From contig JAVJSD010000091.1 in assembly GCA_040219575.1 (NCBI GenBank), forward strand, positions 1 to 64,000: 64,000 nucleotides of DNA, read 5' to 3'. A program made the position numbers and the translations under genes. Source of the stretch: JAVJSD01 sp040219575 (GTDB lineage: Bacteria > Planctomycetota > Planctomycetia > Pirellulales > Pirellulaceae). Under the pieces are notes generated by a model. It did not search any database and was not told the DNA's origin. It saw nothing but the letters and a program-made list of their open reading frames with translations. This document shows positions 1 through 8,731 of this stretch, piece after piece. Every line of letters starts with the position of its first letter. The stretch's first letter is position 1.

Positions 1-66
1 GGGGAACATGAGGAAACGGAGAGAACGGAGGAAAAACTGGCGGTCGCCGCCGCTACAAGCAAGCAA

Positions 67-149
67 TTGAACAGGAGGCCGCAGAGGAAGCGGAGGTGAG
101 AAACTCGACACGCCTCTCACCTCCGTTTGCTCCGTTGCCTCCTGTTCAA
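67..149. repeat. Long imperfect hairpin repeat
   Basis: Two 35-base arms (67-101 and 115-149) are reverse complements at about 30 of 35 positions, separated by a 13-base loop. The arms begin with TTGAACAGGAGGC and end with CGGAGGTGAGA. The purine-rich sequence immediately upstream (about 10-35) repeats the AACGGAG theme. The structure lies outside any gene and could be a dispersed intergenic repeat or a transcription terminator. Copy number in the genome cannot be judged from one window. Confidence 0.7.
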
Positions 150-374
150 AAAAGACATTGCGCAGGCCAGGAGGCGGAAAATTCTCTCCGCTCTCTCTCT
201 GCCGACTCCTGTTCGACTCTTCCTGCCGCTCACCTCTCCCGAGGGGGGCGTCGTGGGTGGTCTGATCGGGACACATCTGGACACCTGCGACGCCTTTCGG
301 TAACGTCTCGCCCCACGCAGGTCCGCGGGTGGTTGTCGCCTGGTGGACCGCGGCCAACAGCGGAGGAGCGTATC

Positions 375-629
375 ATGCAGATGAACTTTTTCGGATGGAT
401 TCGTGAAGGGGTGAAGCAGTCGGTGCTGCTGGGCGTTTCCGATGCGGTCGAAAACCTGGGCATGCCCCCGGAATCGGAAGAGAGCAACGAGAAACTGCTG
501 AGTTTTCTCCGCGACGAAACCGGCGGCCAGGCCCTGCCTGCCCCGCGTGGCGCTTCCGGCGGCAAGAACGCCGGAGGAAAACGCCGCCTGGGACGATCGC
601 TGAAGACCATCGCCGCCGACGAGAAGTAG
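375..629 (+). CDS. Small conserved hypothetical protein (84 aa)
   Basis: This is an 84-residue soluble protein starting MQMNFFGWIREGVKQ. The N-terminal half looks helical and carries a GWIREGVKQSVLLGVSDA segment; the C-terminal 30 residues are a basic, low-complexity Gly/Lys/Arg tail. No catalytic motif, signal peptide or membrane segment is visible. I chose the ATG at 375 because the reading frame upstream (from 96) runs through the hairpin repeat and looks non-coding; a second ATG lies at 381. Function is unknown. The basic tail could contact nucleic acid, but that is a guess. Confidence 0.6.
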   Translation: MQMNFFGWIREGVKQSVLLGVSDAVENLGMPPESEESNEKLLSFLRDETGGQALPAPRGASGGKNAGGKRRLGRSLKTIAADEK

Positions 630-783
630 TCGCCCGAAGAGCATTGGTCGGGCGTGGCGAAAGACCAGTCGGTGAACCGGCGTCGCGGATGATTGCCAGC
701 GCTGCTTGGAATTGATAGCGTTACCAGCGGTGACGCGCTCTTGGGCGTCACGGTCTCGTGTCCCCCAATTCCGAGGGCGGCTG

Positions 784-2307
784 ATGAGCATTCCCGTGCA
801 TTGCTCCTGCGGCAAGGGTTTCGTTGCGCCGCCGCACCTGGCGGGACATCAGGCGGTGTGCCCGTTTTGCGGTCAGTTCGCCTGGGTCCCGGCCCACGCC
901 GCGCGGCGGCCGAGTGTGCTGCCGTGGCTTGTCGGCGGGTTGGTGGTGGTCTGCCTGTTCGTCGTCTGTGGGGGCGTGGCCGGCGTGCTGCTGGTTCGCA
1001 GCGTCGCCACGGCCGTCCAAACGGCCGGCGCGATGCCGGTGCAACAGGAAGACTACGCCGTCGCGCGGAGCCGATTCCAAACCACGCTGCAGCGGCGCGG
1101 GCCGTCGCCGCAGGATTCCTATCCTCTGACCACGCCCCCGGGCGCCGTTCGCGTCCAGTATCCCTCGGGCGATCGGCAACTGACGGCGTTCGTCGATGCG
1201 CCGCCGCCTGTTGGCGGTCGACGGCCGGCGGTCGTCTTCCTGCACGGCGGCTTCGCCTACGGCGAGGAGGATTGGGAGATGGCCCAACCGTTTCGCGACG
1301 CAGGCTATCTCGTGATGATTCCGGTGTTGCGGGGGGAGAACGGGCAACCGGGCGACTTCACCTTGTTCTACGACGAGGTCGACGACGTGCTCTCGGCGGC
1401 GCGCGAGCTGAAGAAGCTTCCGTATGTCGATACGAACAACGTGTTCGTGGCGGGGCACAGCGCGGGCGGCACCTTGGCGGTGCTGTCGGTGTTGGCCTCC
1501 GACGAGTTCCGCGCGGCGGCGGCGTATTCCGGCACGATGAACCAGTCGATCCAATTCGATCCGGAACTGGTCGTCTACGATCGATCCGATCCGCGGGAGT
1601 TGCAGATGCGTTCTCCCGAGGCGTATGCCGGCAGCTTCAAGTCTCCCGCGCAGTTGTACTACGGCACGCAAGAGTACTTGCTGAAGGACGGCAATACGCG
1701 AACCGCCGCGGCCGCGGCGGCGCGTGGCCACAACGTGCAGGCGATGCCGGTTCCCGGCGACCACTTCAGTTCGGTGCCGCCGGCCATGCAGCGGAGCATC
1801 GCCTTCTTCAACCAGCAGAAGGACCGCCGCCCGCCCGCGCCGCGCGGCGACATCCCCGCCAAGTCCGATCCCGGAGCGACGCCGGCGACGCCCGCCGGCG
1901 GTGATGTCGCCGAAAACACCCCACCGCGCATTCCAAGTCGCCCCTTCACTCCGGCCGACGACGATCCGCCGCCACCGGCCGATCGGCCCGGCCCTTCGCT
2001 TCGTCCGCCGTCGATCCCCGGTCCGTCGCTTCCACAGCGGCCGATTCCGCCAGGCGGCGCCGTGGTGATCTTCGAGAGCGTCCGCTACGAGGGGGAAGGC
2101 GACGCGGGAAGCGCCGCCCGTCGCGCGCTGTTGCGGGTCGCGTTCGTCAACCCGCTGACCGCGGACTACAACGCCGAGACGGAGCAACTCACCTTCGGCG
2201 TGATCACGCGCCGCGGCTTTTCGTTCGACACCGGCAAAGCCAAGGAGGCCCTCGAGTCGGCCGGTTTCTCCGTCGGCGCCGTCACCTTCAAGGCCGGTAG
2301 CCGATAG
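784..2307 (+). CDS. Membrane-anchored alpha/beta hydrolase with N-terminal zinc ribbon
   Basis: This 507-residue protein has an unusual architecture. Residues 1-35 hold a CxC...CxxC cysteine cluster (C7, C9, C26, C29) resembling a zinc ribbon. A transmembrane helix follows at about 44-69, then an alpha/beta hydrolase of the prolyl-oligopeptidase/dienelactone-hydrolase type at about 105-355. The hydrolase has an oxyanion HGG, the nucleophile elbow GHSAGG (Ser226) and a likely catalytic histidine in GDHF (His327). A proline-rich linker (about 360-430) leads to a 70-residue C-terminal domain of unknown type. The ATG at 784 is preferred over an in-frame start at 706 because the cysteine motif begins immediately after it. 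The enzyme probably hydrolyses an ester or peptide outside the membrane; the substrate is unknown. Confidence 0.8.
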   Translation: MSIPVHCSCGKGFVAPPHLAGHQAVCPFCGQFAWVPAHAARRPSVLPWLVGGLVVVCLFVVCGGVAGVLLVRSVATAVQTAGAMPVQQEDYAVARSRFQTTLQRRGPSPQDSYPLTTPPGAVRVQYPSGDRQLTAFVDAPPPVGGRRPAVVFLHGGFAYGEEDWEMAQPFRDAGYLVMIPVLRGENGQPGDFTLFYDEVDDVLSAARELKKLPYVDTNNVFVAGHSAGGTLAVLSVLASDEFRAAAAYSGTMNQSIQFDPELVVYDRSDPRELQMRSPEAYAGSFKSPAQLYYGTQEYLLKDGNTRTAAAAAARGHNVQAMPVPGDHFSSVPPAMQRSIAFFNQQKDRRPPAPRGDIPAKSDPGATPATPAGGDVAENTPPRIPSRPFTPADDDPPPPADRPGPSLRPPSIPGPSLPQRPIPPGGAVVIFESVRYEGEGDAGSAARRALLRVAFVNPLTADYNAETEQLTFGVITRRGFSFDTGKAKEALESAGFSVGAVTFKAGSR

Positions 2308-2329
2308 GCGGAATCGAACACGCATAAAG

Positions 2330-4192
2330 CTAAGCCAAGCTCAACAGAAACTCAGCCCGTTCACGATCGATGATCTCGGTGCGATTGAACAGTCGGACGG
2401 GAAACGCCTTGAGCGGTTCCGCAGCGCTCCAGTGATCAGCAAGCAGTTTGAGTGCGTCTGCTTGGATCAGCGCGACGTCCCAATTCGTCCGCGCTTTGAA
2501 CTGATACGCAAGCTTGAGCGACTGCTTGGTGAATGCAGGGCCGATGACCAAAAACGCGAGCGGCTCAAAACCGTTTTCGCGTTCCTTTCGCAGATAACTG
2601 TCGAATTGATCATCGAGGTAGTCCTGGAGGTTCACTTCACTCTCAACAGACTTGCAGTCCCAGAGAATGACTTGGCGGTTATCGAGCGGAACGCGGCCGT
2701 CCGCCTTGCAGACCTTTCGGCTATTGTCGATGGGAACGTGCAGACGAACCTCAAATAGGAAATCCGTCGCCTTCTCGAATTGATGCTCGACATCAAGATC
2801 CTTGTTGATCAGTTTCTTCGCGCGTAGATCAGCGTACGCCCGCGCGGCCAACAGTTCGTAGTTGTTGTACCATTCCTCTCGAACATCCTGGGTTATGCGC
2901 TCTTCGAATGTCAGGTCGTCGTAGAAGTCGATCAACCGCTGTACGAAATCAGCCTTGATTCCCGAACTTTTCAATGAAACCTGTCCGCACATCTCCGAGA
3001 GCTTGGCGCGATCTAGGTCGTCAAGCACTTCGCTAGGTTTGACGTCGCTATTGATGAGTCGTTCTACAAGTTCGGCTTTCGCCCCGTAGCGATCCATGTC
3101 TCGGGATTGAAGAATCTTGCGCAGGTCGCTCAGTCGGATGCTGTCGTGTTGCAGAAGCCGACGATAATTCGTCCGCTGCAACTCCAACTTCACGTCTTCG
3201 TTCCGAATTACTGAGACGATCTCATACGGAAGCACGTCGATGTTGCGATTGTTTTCATCACGATAGCTCCACAGGATGCCGTCGCGTTGAAGTTCTTTCC
3301 GGGCGTCGTGAATGTCGTCTGGCGTATGCAAGACGCATTTCGCCTTTGGAAAGCGTTTGATGTAGGCGCCGATTTTCCAGTGCTCTTCCAGCGAAATGTT
3401 CAGGTGGTCGCGAAGCACCTGCAACAGCGACGCTTCGTCCGACGAGATGTCGTCGTCGTTGCGCCATGCCGCCTCCAGCACTAGCCGATAGGTATCGTAA
3501 TGGTGCCAGCGCATGGGATCGTGCTTCTTGGGATCCAAGAGCGATCCGTCCTTTCCTTGGCTGACGATTTGCTTCTCGTATGCGATTACCTTTTCTTCAA
3601 GCCTGCTCTCGTCGAGACTGTGAGTTTCCTCCTGGAGCAGTACGCCGTAAATGATGATCGCCTTGAGCGTGCGACGGTTCACGTCCGGGTCGATGCGGTG
3701 CAAGCTCTCGAGTACTCGTTTCTTCTCGGACAGTTTCTTTGCGTCTTTGATGAGGCGGTTCTCTAGATCTTGTTCGTCCATCCCTTTGGTCGAATCAAGA
3801 TATCGCCCAACGACTCGCAGTTTCACGGTCTTGAGCATGTTGGGCGCAATGTCAGCAATCCGCTTGCATAGCGCGCGACGCCCTTGAAGCCCAAGCTCCG
3901 CAGCGTCACGCTTCGGGCGACGGCGTTTCTTGCGCTGCCGACGCGGTGATTCGGAAGATTCCTCCGGTTCATCTTCCTCCGTACTACTCGCCTCTCGATG
4001 TTCCGGTAGAACTTCCTCGTCGGATTCGCCTTCCGGTAGCAGGCCCGAATCCAAACGGATGTCATCGGCGACAATTGCATCCCCGAGTTCCGCTGCATCC
4101 TCTTCGCCTGAAAAGGAAGCCGGAGACGTTTCGTCTGTTAGGTCAGCCGGTTCGGGTTCGCGAGCGAATTCGTCAGACATCCTGGCCCCCAT
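2330..4192 (-). CDS. TerB-like, double-SAP, PD-(D/E)XK nuclease-like protein
   Basis: This 620-residue protein is not one I recognise as a named family. Residues 1-85 are acidic and disordered, followed by a Lys/Arg-rich patch (84-95). A TerB-like helical segment lies at about 235-283. Two SAP-like DNA-binding motifs follow at about 351-385 and 393-428. The C-terminal domain (about 470-590) looks like a restriction-endonuclease fold: Glu473 or Glu481, Asp498 in KADGRV, and the strand VILWDCK giving Asp512-X-Lys514. This suggests a DNA-binding nuclease in repair or defence. The DNA is visibly AT-richer than its neighbours (sample lines near 2761 and 3541 are about 45-47% GC), which fits horizontal acquisition. 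The start is ATG 4192 or ATG 4180; neither has a convincing ribosome site. The two SAP assignments and the nuclease call are pattern-based inferences. Confidence 0.7.
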   Translation of the reverse strand: MGARMSDEFAREPEPADLTDETSPASFSGEEDAAELGDAIVADDIRLDSGLLPEGESDEEVLPEHREASSTEEDEPEESSESPRRQRKKRRRPKRDAAELGLQGRRALCKRIADIAPNMLKTVKLRVVGRYLDSTKGMDEQDLENRLIKDAKKLSEKKRVLESLHRIDPDVNRRTLKAIIIYGVLLQEETHSLDESRLEEKVIAYEKQIVSQGKDGSLLDPKKHDPMRWHHYDTYRLVLEAAWRNDDDISSDEASLLQVLRDHLNISLEEHWKIGAYIKRFPKAKCVLHTPDDIHDARKELQRDGILWSYRDENNRNIDVLPYEIVSVIRNEDVKLELQRTNYRRLLQHDSIRLSDLRKILQSRDMDRYGAKAELVERLINSDVKPSEVLDDLDRAKLSEMCGQVSLKSSGIKADFVQRLIDFYDDLTFEERITQDVREEWYNNYELLAARAYADLRAKKLINKDLDVEHQFEKATDFLFEVRLHVPIDNSRKVCKADGRVPLDNRQVILWDCKSVESEVNLQDYLDDQFDSYLRKERENGFEPLAFLVIGPAFTKQSLKLAYQFKARTNWDVALIQADALKLLADHWSAAEPLKAFPVRLFNRTEIIDRERAEFLLSLA

Positions 4193-4287
4193 TAGGTGTG
4201 TTGTAGGTTGCGCGGACTCAACTTAACCCTTGTGGAGGGGCAAGGCAAATTCTCGCTGACGGCAACAGCCTTCCCGAAAATCAGCAA

Positions 4288-4317
4288 TTGACGGCTCGGT
4301 CTGCCGATATCTACAAT
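4288..4317 (+). promoter_or_regulatory. Candidate sigma-70 promoter for DUF1501 gene
   Basis: TTGACG at 4288-4293 and TACAAT at 4312-4317 are separated by 18 bases, each matching five of six consensus positions. They lie about 110 bases upstream of the DUF1501 start at 4430, in the intergenic region shared with the divergent nuclease-like gene. The match is by eye only. Confidence 0.4.
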
Positions 4318-4429
4318 ACGCATCGGCGTCCGTGGATACATTAACCCCGCGGCCACGCCGCCCGCCCCCCATCACTCCAAGTTGCACCCCCGCCGAGCTC
4401 CCCGCGAATTCGGCATCGAGGAGTTTTCC

Positions 4430-5803
4430 ATGTTGCGGATCGATCTCGGCAAGAAGTCGGGCCGTTATTGCGACGGCGTGAGTCGGCGCAGCTTCCTGCA
4501 ACTCGGTGCGGCCGGCATGGCGGCGGCTGGTTTGCCGGAAATCCTGCGGGCGCGGGAAACCGCCGGCGGGGCGAAGAAAGACACCTCGGTCATTCTGCTC
4601 TGGCTCGACGGCGGCCCGGGCCACATGGACCTCTACGATATGAAGCCCGAGGCGCCGCCCGAGTATCGCGGCATCTGGTCGCCGATCGCGACCAACGTGC
4701 CGGGTTTCGACATCACGGAGTTGTTTCCGCTGCAGGCCAAGATCGCCGACAGGTTCTCGATCGTTCGCTCGCTGCATCACAACTCGGGCGACCACTTCAC
4801 CGGCGGCCACTGGATGCTGACCGGCCGCGGCGGAGTGAGCGGGGCGAACAACACCGGCAAGTATCCGTTCTTCGGCGGGATCGCGGCCAAGCAACTCGGT
4901 CCGCGTCGGCCGGGACTGCCGGCCAATATCGCGATTCCCCGGGCGATGAGCATCGGGCTGCGTCCCGGCTATTTCGGCGGCAACTACCTGGGCGTCGACT
5001 CCAATCCGTTCGAGACCGAAGGCGATCCGAATCGCGACAATTTCGAGGTCAAGAACGTCGGCCTGCTCAAGACGCTGACGCTCGACCGACTCGAGGACCG
5101 CCGCAATCTGGCGACGCAGTTCGATCGCTTGCGGCGCGACGTCGATCAATCGGGCGCGCTGGAGGCGCTGGACCGTTTCGACCATCAGGCCTACGCGATG
5201 GTCACCGGCGAGCGGGCTCGGCAGGCGTTCGACATCGGCAGCGAGGATCCCAAGCTGCGGGATCGCTACGGCCGGCACAGTTGGGGACAGAGCACCCTGC
5301 TGGCGCGACGGTTGGTCGAGGCGGGCACGACGTTCGTCACCTGCCACTTCGGCGGTTGGGATCATCACTGGAATCTGCAGTCAGGGATGGAGCGCTACCT
5401 GCCGCAGATCGACCAACTGGTGCACGCTTTGTTCACCGATCTCACCGAGCGCGGACTGTACGACAGCACCCTGGTGGTGTTGTGCGGCGAATTCAGCCGG
5501 ACGCCGCGTATGAACGACGGCGGCAATGGCGGCCCTCCCGGCAGCATGGGCACACCCGGCCGCGACCACTGGGGGAACTCCATGTTCTGCCTGTTGGGCG
5601 GCGGCGGCGTGAAGGGGGGCCAGATTGTCGGCTCGACTAACCGGTTGGGCGAGGCCCCCAAGGATCGCCCGCTACGGCCTGGCGACATTCATCACACGAT
5701 CTACAAGGTGCTGGGCGCCGATCCCTCGGCGCACTTCCTCGACCGCAGCGGCCGCCCGGTCGTGGCCATCGACCACGGCGCCCCGATCGAGGAGTTGCTG
5801 TAG
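4430..5803 (+). CDS. DUF1501 domain-containing secreted protein
   Basis: This 457-residue protein belongs to DUF1501, a planctomycete-expanded family of sulfatase-like alkaline-phosphatase-superfamily proteins, usually exported by Tat. It carries a Tat-like SRRSFLQLGAAG signal near residue 20, then the family hallmarks LWLDGGPGHMDLYD, a RSLHHNSGDHFTGGHWMLTGRG stretch broken across the first metal-site region, GGWDHHWN and GRDHWGNSMFCLLGGG. The ATG at 4430 has a GAGGAG ribosome site at 4418-4423. Such genes usually sit beside a PSCyt/PSD1 cytochrome gene; this copy stands alone. Its substrate is unknown. Confidence 0.88.
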   Translation: MLRIDLGKKSGRYCDGVSRRSFLQLGAAGMAAAGLPEILRARETAGGAKKDTSVILLWLDGGPGHMDLYDMKPEAPPEYRGIWSPIATNVPGFDITELFPLQAKIADRFSIVRSLHHNSGDHFTGGHWMLTGRGGVSGANNTGKYPFFGGIAAKQLGPRRPGLPANIAIPRAMSIGLRPGYFGGNYLGVDSNPFETEGDPNRDNFEVKNVGLLKTLTLDRLEDRRNLATQFDRLRRDVDQSGALEALDRFDHQAYAMVTGERARQAFDIGSEDPKLRDRYGRHSWGQSTLLARRLVEAGTTFVTCHFGGWDHHWNLQSGMERYLPQIDQLVHALFTDLTERGLYDSTLVVLCGEFSRTPRMNDGGNGGPPGSMGTPGRDHWGNSMFCLLGGGGVKGGQIVGSTNRLGEAPKDRPLRPGDIHHTIYKVLGADPSAHFLDRSGRPVVAIDHGAPIEELL

Positions 5804-5810
5804 AGCGTTG

Positions 5811-5848
5811 TCCGACGGTCGTCCTTGTCGACATCCTCGTCCGTCGTA
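5811..5848. repeat. ACGACGGAC dyad repeat, copy 1
   Basis: This is an imperfect palindrome that reads, on the minus strand, ACGACGGACGAGGATGTCGA followed by a degraded CCGTCG arm. It resembles the copies at 10133 and 34206 and lies directly downstream of the DUF1501 gene. It may form a terminator-like hairpin. Confidence 0.5.
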
Positions 5849-5991
5849 TTACGTGCGTTGCGTCGGGTCGCGACCGCTGAGTCGGCGACTGACGTCCGTC
5901 GAACAATCCTCTATCGAGCCAGTATCGTGCCAGGCGGCGTGGTTTCGCGTATGATGTGGAGCAGAGCGTCGTCCACGAGCAACCCGGAGCC

Positions 5992-6411
5992 ATGAACATG
6001 CGTTATCACCTTCTCGTCGTCAGCCTCGCCAGCCTCCTTTGCGTTTGTCTCAGCGACGGCCTGCAAGCCGCCGAGCACACCAAGGAATCGATCGCGGCGG
6101 TGAAGAAGAACGTCGCCGAAGACAAGGCCGTGCTGATCGACGTCCGCGAGCAGCGCGAGTGGGACGCCGGCCATCTGGCGCAGGCGAAGCTAAAGCCGCT
6201 CAGCATACTCGCCGCGAGAAACGGCGATCCCACGGAATTGCTCAGGGATGTGCCGAAGGACAAAATCATCTATTGCCACTGCAAGTCGGGCGGCCGGGCG
6301 CTGATCGCCTGCGACGTGCTGAAGGATCTCGGCTTCGACGTCCGCGCGCTGAAGCCGGGCTTTGTCGATCTGGTGGAGGCCGGCTTTGAGAAGTCGAAGG
6401 ACGCCGAGTAG
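5992..6411 (+). CDS. Secreted single-domain rhodanese
   Basis: This 139-residue protein has an N-terminal signal peptide (about residues 1-26, ending near LQAAEH) and one rhodanese domain. The domain shows the family entry motif VLIDVREQREWDAGHL and the active-site loop HCKSGGRA, with the cysteine as the likely persulfide carrier. Single-domain periplasmic rhodaneses move sulfane sulfur or act in sulfur-oxidation and detoxification routes; the acceptor here is unknown. The ATG at 5992 follows a weak CCGGAG site; ATG 5998 is an alternative. It ends 6 bases before the aminotransferase gene, so the two may be co-transcribed. Confidence 0.85.
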   Translation: MNMRYHLLVVSLASLLCVCLSDGLQAAEHTKESIAAVKKNVAEDKAVLIDVREQREWDAGHLAQAKLKPLSILAARNGDPTELLRDVPKDKIIYCHCKSGGRALIACDVLKDLGFDVRALKPGFVDLVEAGFEKSKDAE

Positions 6412-6417
6412 TCGATC

Positions 6418-7605
6418 GTGACGGCCGCCGATTCCCAACACCGCGACGACGAACTACCGGCGGCGCTCGGCGGAGCAGCGCTGTTTCCAGGGGACCCGCC
6501 GACCTGGCCGCTGCGTGACGATGATATCAAAGCGGCGCTCGACGCGGCTTGGGCAGATGGCTCGTGGGGGCGCTACCACGGACCGCATACCGAGCGTCTG
6601 GCGGCGGAGCTTTCCGCCCTGCACGGCGTCTCGCAGACGTTGCTGTGCGCCTCCGGGACGATCGGCGTCGAGATCGCGCTGCGCGGGCTGAAAGTCGGCC
6701 CCGGCGACGAAGTAATCCTGGCCGCCTACGACTTCGGTGGGAACTTTCGCGCGATCGAGGCGGTCGGCGCGCATCCCGTGCTGGTCGATATCGAGGCGGA
6801 TACCTGGTGTCTCGATGCGGCTGGCGTCGAAGCGGCGCTCTCCGGATCGACGCGGGCGGTGATCGTATCGCATCTGCATGGCACGCTGGCCGACATGGCG
6901 GCGATCGCCGATCTCGCCCAGCGGCGCGGCGTCGCCATTGTCGAAGACGCCTGCCAGGTTCCCGGCGCAAGCGTCGGCGGCAAGCCCGTCGGAGCGCTGG
7001 CCGACGTCAGCGTGCACAGCTTCGGCGGCAGCAAGCTCCTCTCGGCCGGCAGGGGCGGCGCGGTGCTCACGGATCGCGCCGACGTAATGCAGCGGATGAA
7101 GGTCTTCTGCCAGCGCGGCAACGACGCCTTTCCACTGAGCGAGTTGCAGGCCTTGGTGCTGACGCCGCAACTGGCCAAACTCGACGAGCGGAATCAAACG
7201 CGGGCCCAGCGCGTCGCTCGGTTGACTGCCGCGCTGGAGGATCTGTCCGCCCTGCGCCCCGCAACGGCCAAACCGCACCGAGGCATCCCGACGTATTACA
7301 AGCTGCCGTGGTTTTACGACGCGCAAAGCTGCCATGGTCTGCCGCGCGAGGCGCTGCTGGCCGCGGTCCGGGCCGAGGGGGTGGCGCTCGACAGCGGCTT
7401 TCGGGGATTCGCGAAACGCCCGGCGAGCGTCTGCCGCAAGCCGGCGCCTCTGCCCAATAGCCGGCGCGCCGCCGAGCGAACGGTGCTGCTGCATCATCCG
7501 GTGCTGCTGGAATCCGCGGCCATGATCGATCGCGTGGCGCTGGCGATTCGGCGCGTGGTGGAGAACGCGGATCGGCTTTTGCCGAAGCGGGGCGTCGACC
7601 TGTGA
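6418..7605 (+). CDS. DegT/DnrJ/EryC1/StrS family PLP-dependent aminotransferase
   Basis: This 395-residue protein is of the usual length for the family, which transaminates keto-sugars in nucleotide-sugar and glycan pathways. Visible marks are the N-terminal GSWGRYHGPHTERLAAELS segment, the cofactor region CASGTIGVEIALRGL, the VEDACQ aspartate that contacts the pyridine ring, and SFGGSKLLSAGRGG with Lys206 as the Schiff-base lysine. It begins with GTG at 6418, 6 bases after the rhodanese stop, and is followed at 7769 by an epimerase. The sugar substrate cannot be read from the sequence. Confidence 0.88.
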   Translation: MTAADSQHRDDELPAALGGAALFPGDPPTWPLRDDDIKAALDAAWADGSWGRYHGPHTERLAAELSALHGVSQTLLCASGTIGVEIALRGLKVGPGDEVILAAYDFGGNFRAIEAVGAHPVLVDIEADTWCLDAAGVEAALSGSTRAVIVSHLHGTLADMAAIADLAQRRGVAIVEDACQVPGASVGGKPVGALADVSVHSFGGSKLLSAGRGGAVLTDRADVMQRMKVFCQRGNDAFPLSELQALVLTPQLAKLDERNQTRAQRVARLTAALEDLSALRPATAKPHRGIPTYYKLPWFYDAQSCHGLPREALLAAVRAEGVALDSGFRGFAKRPASVCRKPAPLPNSRRAAERTVLLHHPVLLESAAMIDRVALAIRRVVENADRLLPKRGVDL

Positions 7606-7768
7606 GGTTTGCACCGCCAACGACGATCTTGCGGGCGAAGAATCAATTGGGAGAGGGCGTCCGCCGAGGCGTTGTCAACTGCCATTGTCGTGAGGCGGCA
7701 GGGGATTAAGCTGGAAGGTTTGGCCGCCCCGCTTACCGATCCCTCATGTGCATGACAGCCCGTCCAAG

Positions 7769-8731
7769 ATGAAACGCCTGGTGATAACTGGCAGCTCGGG
7801 CTACGTGGGCGGCAAGCTGGTCGAGTATTACCGCAGCCGGCAAGGCGACCTGCGGATTCTCGGCATCGACATCGAGCCGCCGCCGTCGGAAGAGTCGACG
7901 CCTCACGAGTTCCGGCAACTCGACGTGCAAAGCGAGCAACTGTCCGACGTGCTCGAGCAGTTCGCCCCCGACACGATCGTGCATTCCGCTTTCGTGGTGC
8001 CGCCCATGCACGACGAACGCAGAATGCGGGAGATCAACGTCGAGGGGTTTCGCAACCTGCTGCAGGCCGTCGATCGCTGCCAGCCCGAGCGATTCCTGTT
8101 CGTCTCCAGCACCACGGCCTACGGCGCTCTGGCCGACAATCCGATCCCGCTCGACGAGTCGATGCCGGTCCGCGCGAGCGCCTTCCGCTACGCGATGGAC
8201 AAAGTCGAGGACGAGCGACTGCTGGGCGAATTCGCCCAGCAGCATGGCGAGATGGCGGTGAGCTGGGTGCGTCCGGCCATCGTCGGCGGCCCCAAAATGG
8301 ACAACTATCTGTACCGTTTCATCTTCGGCCTGCCGGTGCTGGTGCTCAGCGACGGGTACGACACGCCCTTGCAGTTCGTGCACGAAGACGACGTGTCGGC
8401 CGGCATCGATGCGGTGCTGCAGGCGAACGGCCGCGGCGCGTACAACCTGGCCCCGGACAGCGCCTCGCCGCTGTCGGAGATCGCCGAGGCGACCGGCCGA
8501 CGCTGCTTTTCGCTGCCGTTCTGGTTCGTCAAGTTTCTGCACGGCCTGGCCTGGAAGGTGCGGCTGCCGATTCACGAATCGCCGGGCGACTTCCTGTACT
8601 ACGCGCGCTATCCCTGGGTCGTCGCACCGCGGCGGCTGGAGCAGGAACTCGACTTTCGCTTTCAATACTCCAGCAACGAGACGGTCGAGGCGGTTGTGGA
8701 GTATCGCACTGCGAGTAAGGAGCAGCCATGA
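7769..8731 (+). CDS. NAD-dependent epimerase/dehydratase (extended SDR)
   Basis: This 320-residue extended short-chain dehydrogenase has the Rossmann motif ITGSSGYVGG at the N terminus, the VSSTTAYG strand, and a catalytic YAMDK (Tyr-X3-Lys). This family interconverts nucleotide sugars or reduces related substrates. I chose ATG 7769 rather than the in-frame GTG 7748 because the first beta strand starts immediately after it. Its stop overlaps the next start (ATGA at 8728-8731), so translation of the condensation-domain gene is probably coupled to it. Confidence 0.87.
   Translation: MKRLVITGSSGYVGGKLVEYYRSRQGDLRILGIDIEPPPSEESTPHEFRQLDVQSEQLSDVLEQFAPDTIVHSAFVVPPMHDERRMREINVEGFRNLLQAVDRCQPERFLFVSSTTAYGALADNPIPLDESMPVRASAFRYAMDKVEDERLLGEFAQQHGEMAVSWVRPAIVGGPKMDNYLYRFIFGLPVLVLSDGYDTPLQFVHEDDVSAGIDAVLQANGRGAYNLAPDSASPLSEIAEATGRRCFSLPFWFVKFLHGLAWKVRLPIHESPGDFLYYARYPWVVAPRRLEQELDFRFQYSSNETVEAVVEYRTASKEQP

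Noticed and set aside
96..374. N-terminal extension of the small gene at 375
   Set aside because: The extra residues come from the hairpin repeat and look non-coding; ATG 375 gives a more natural start.
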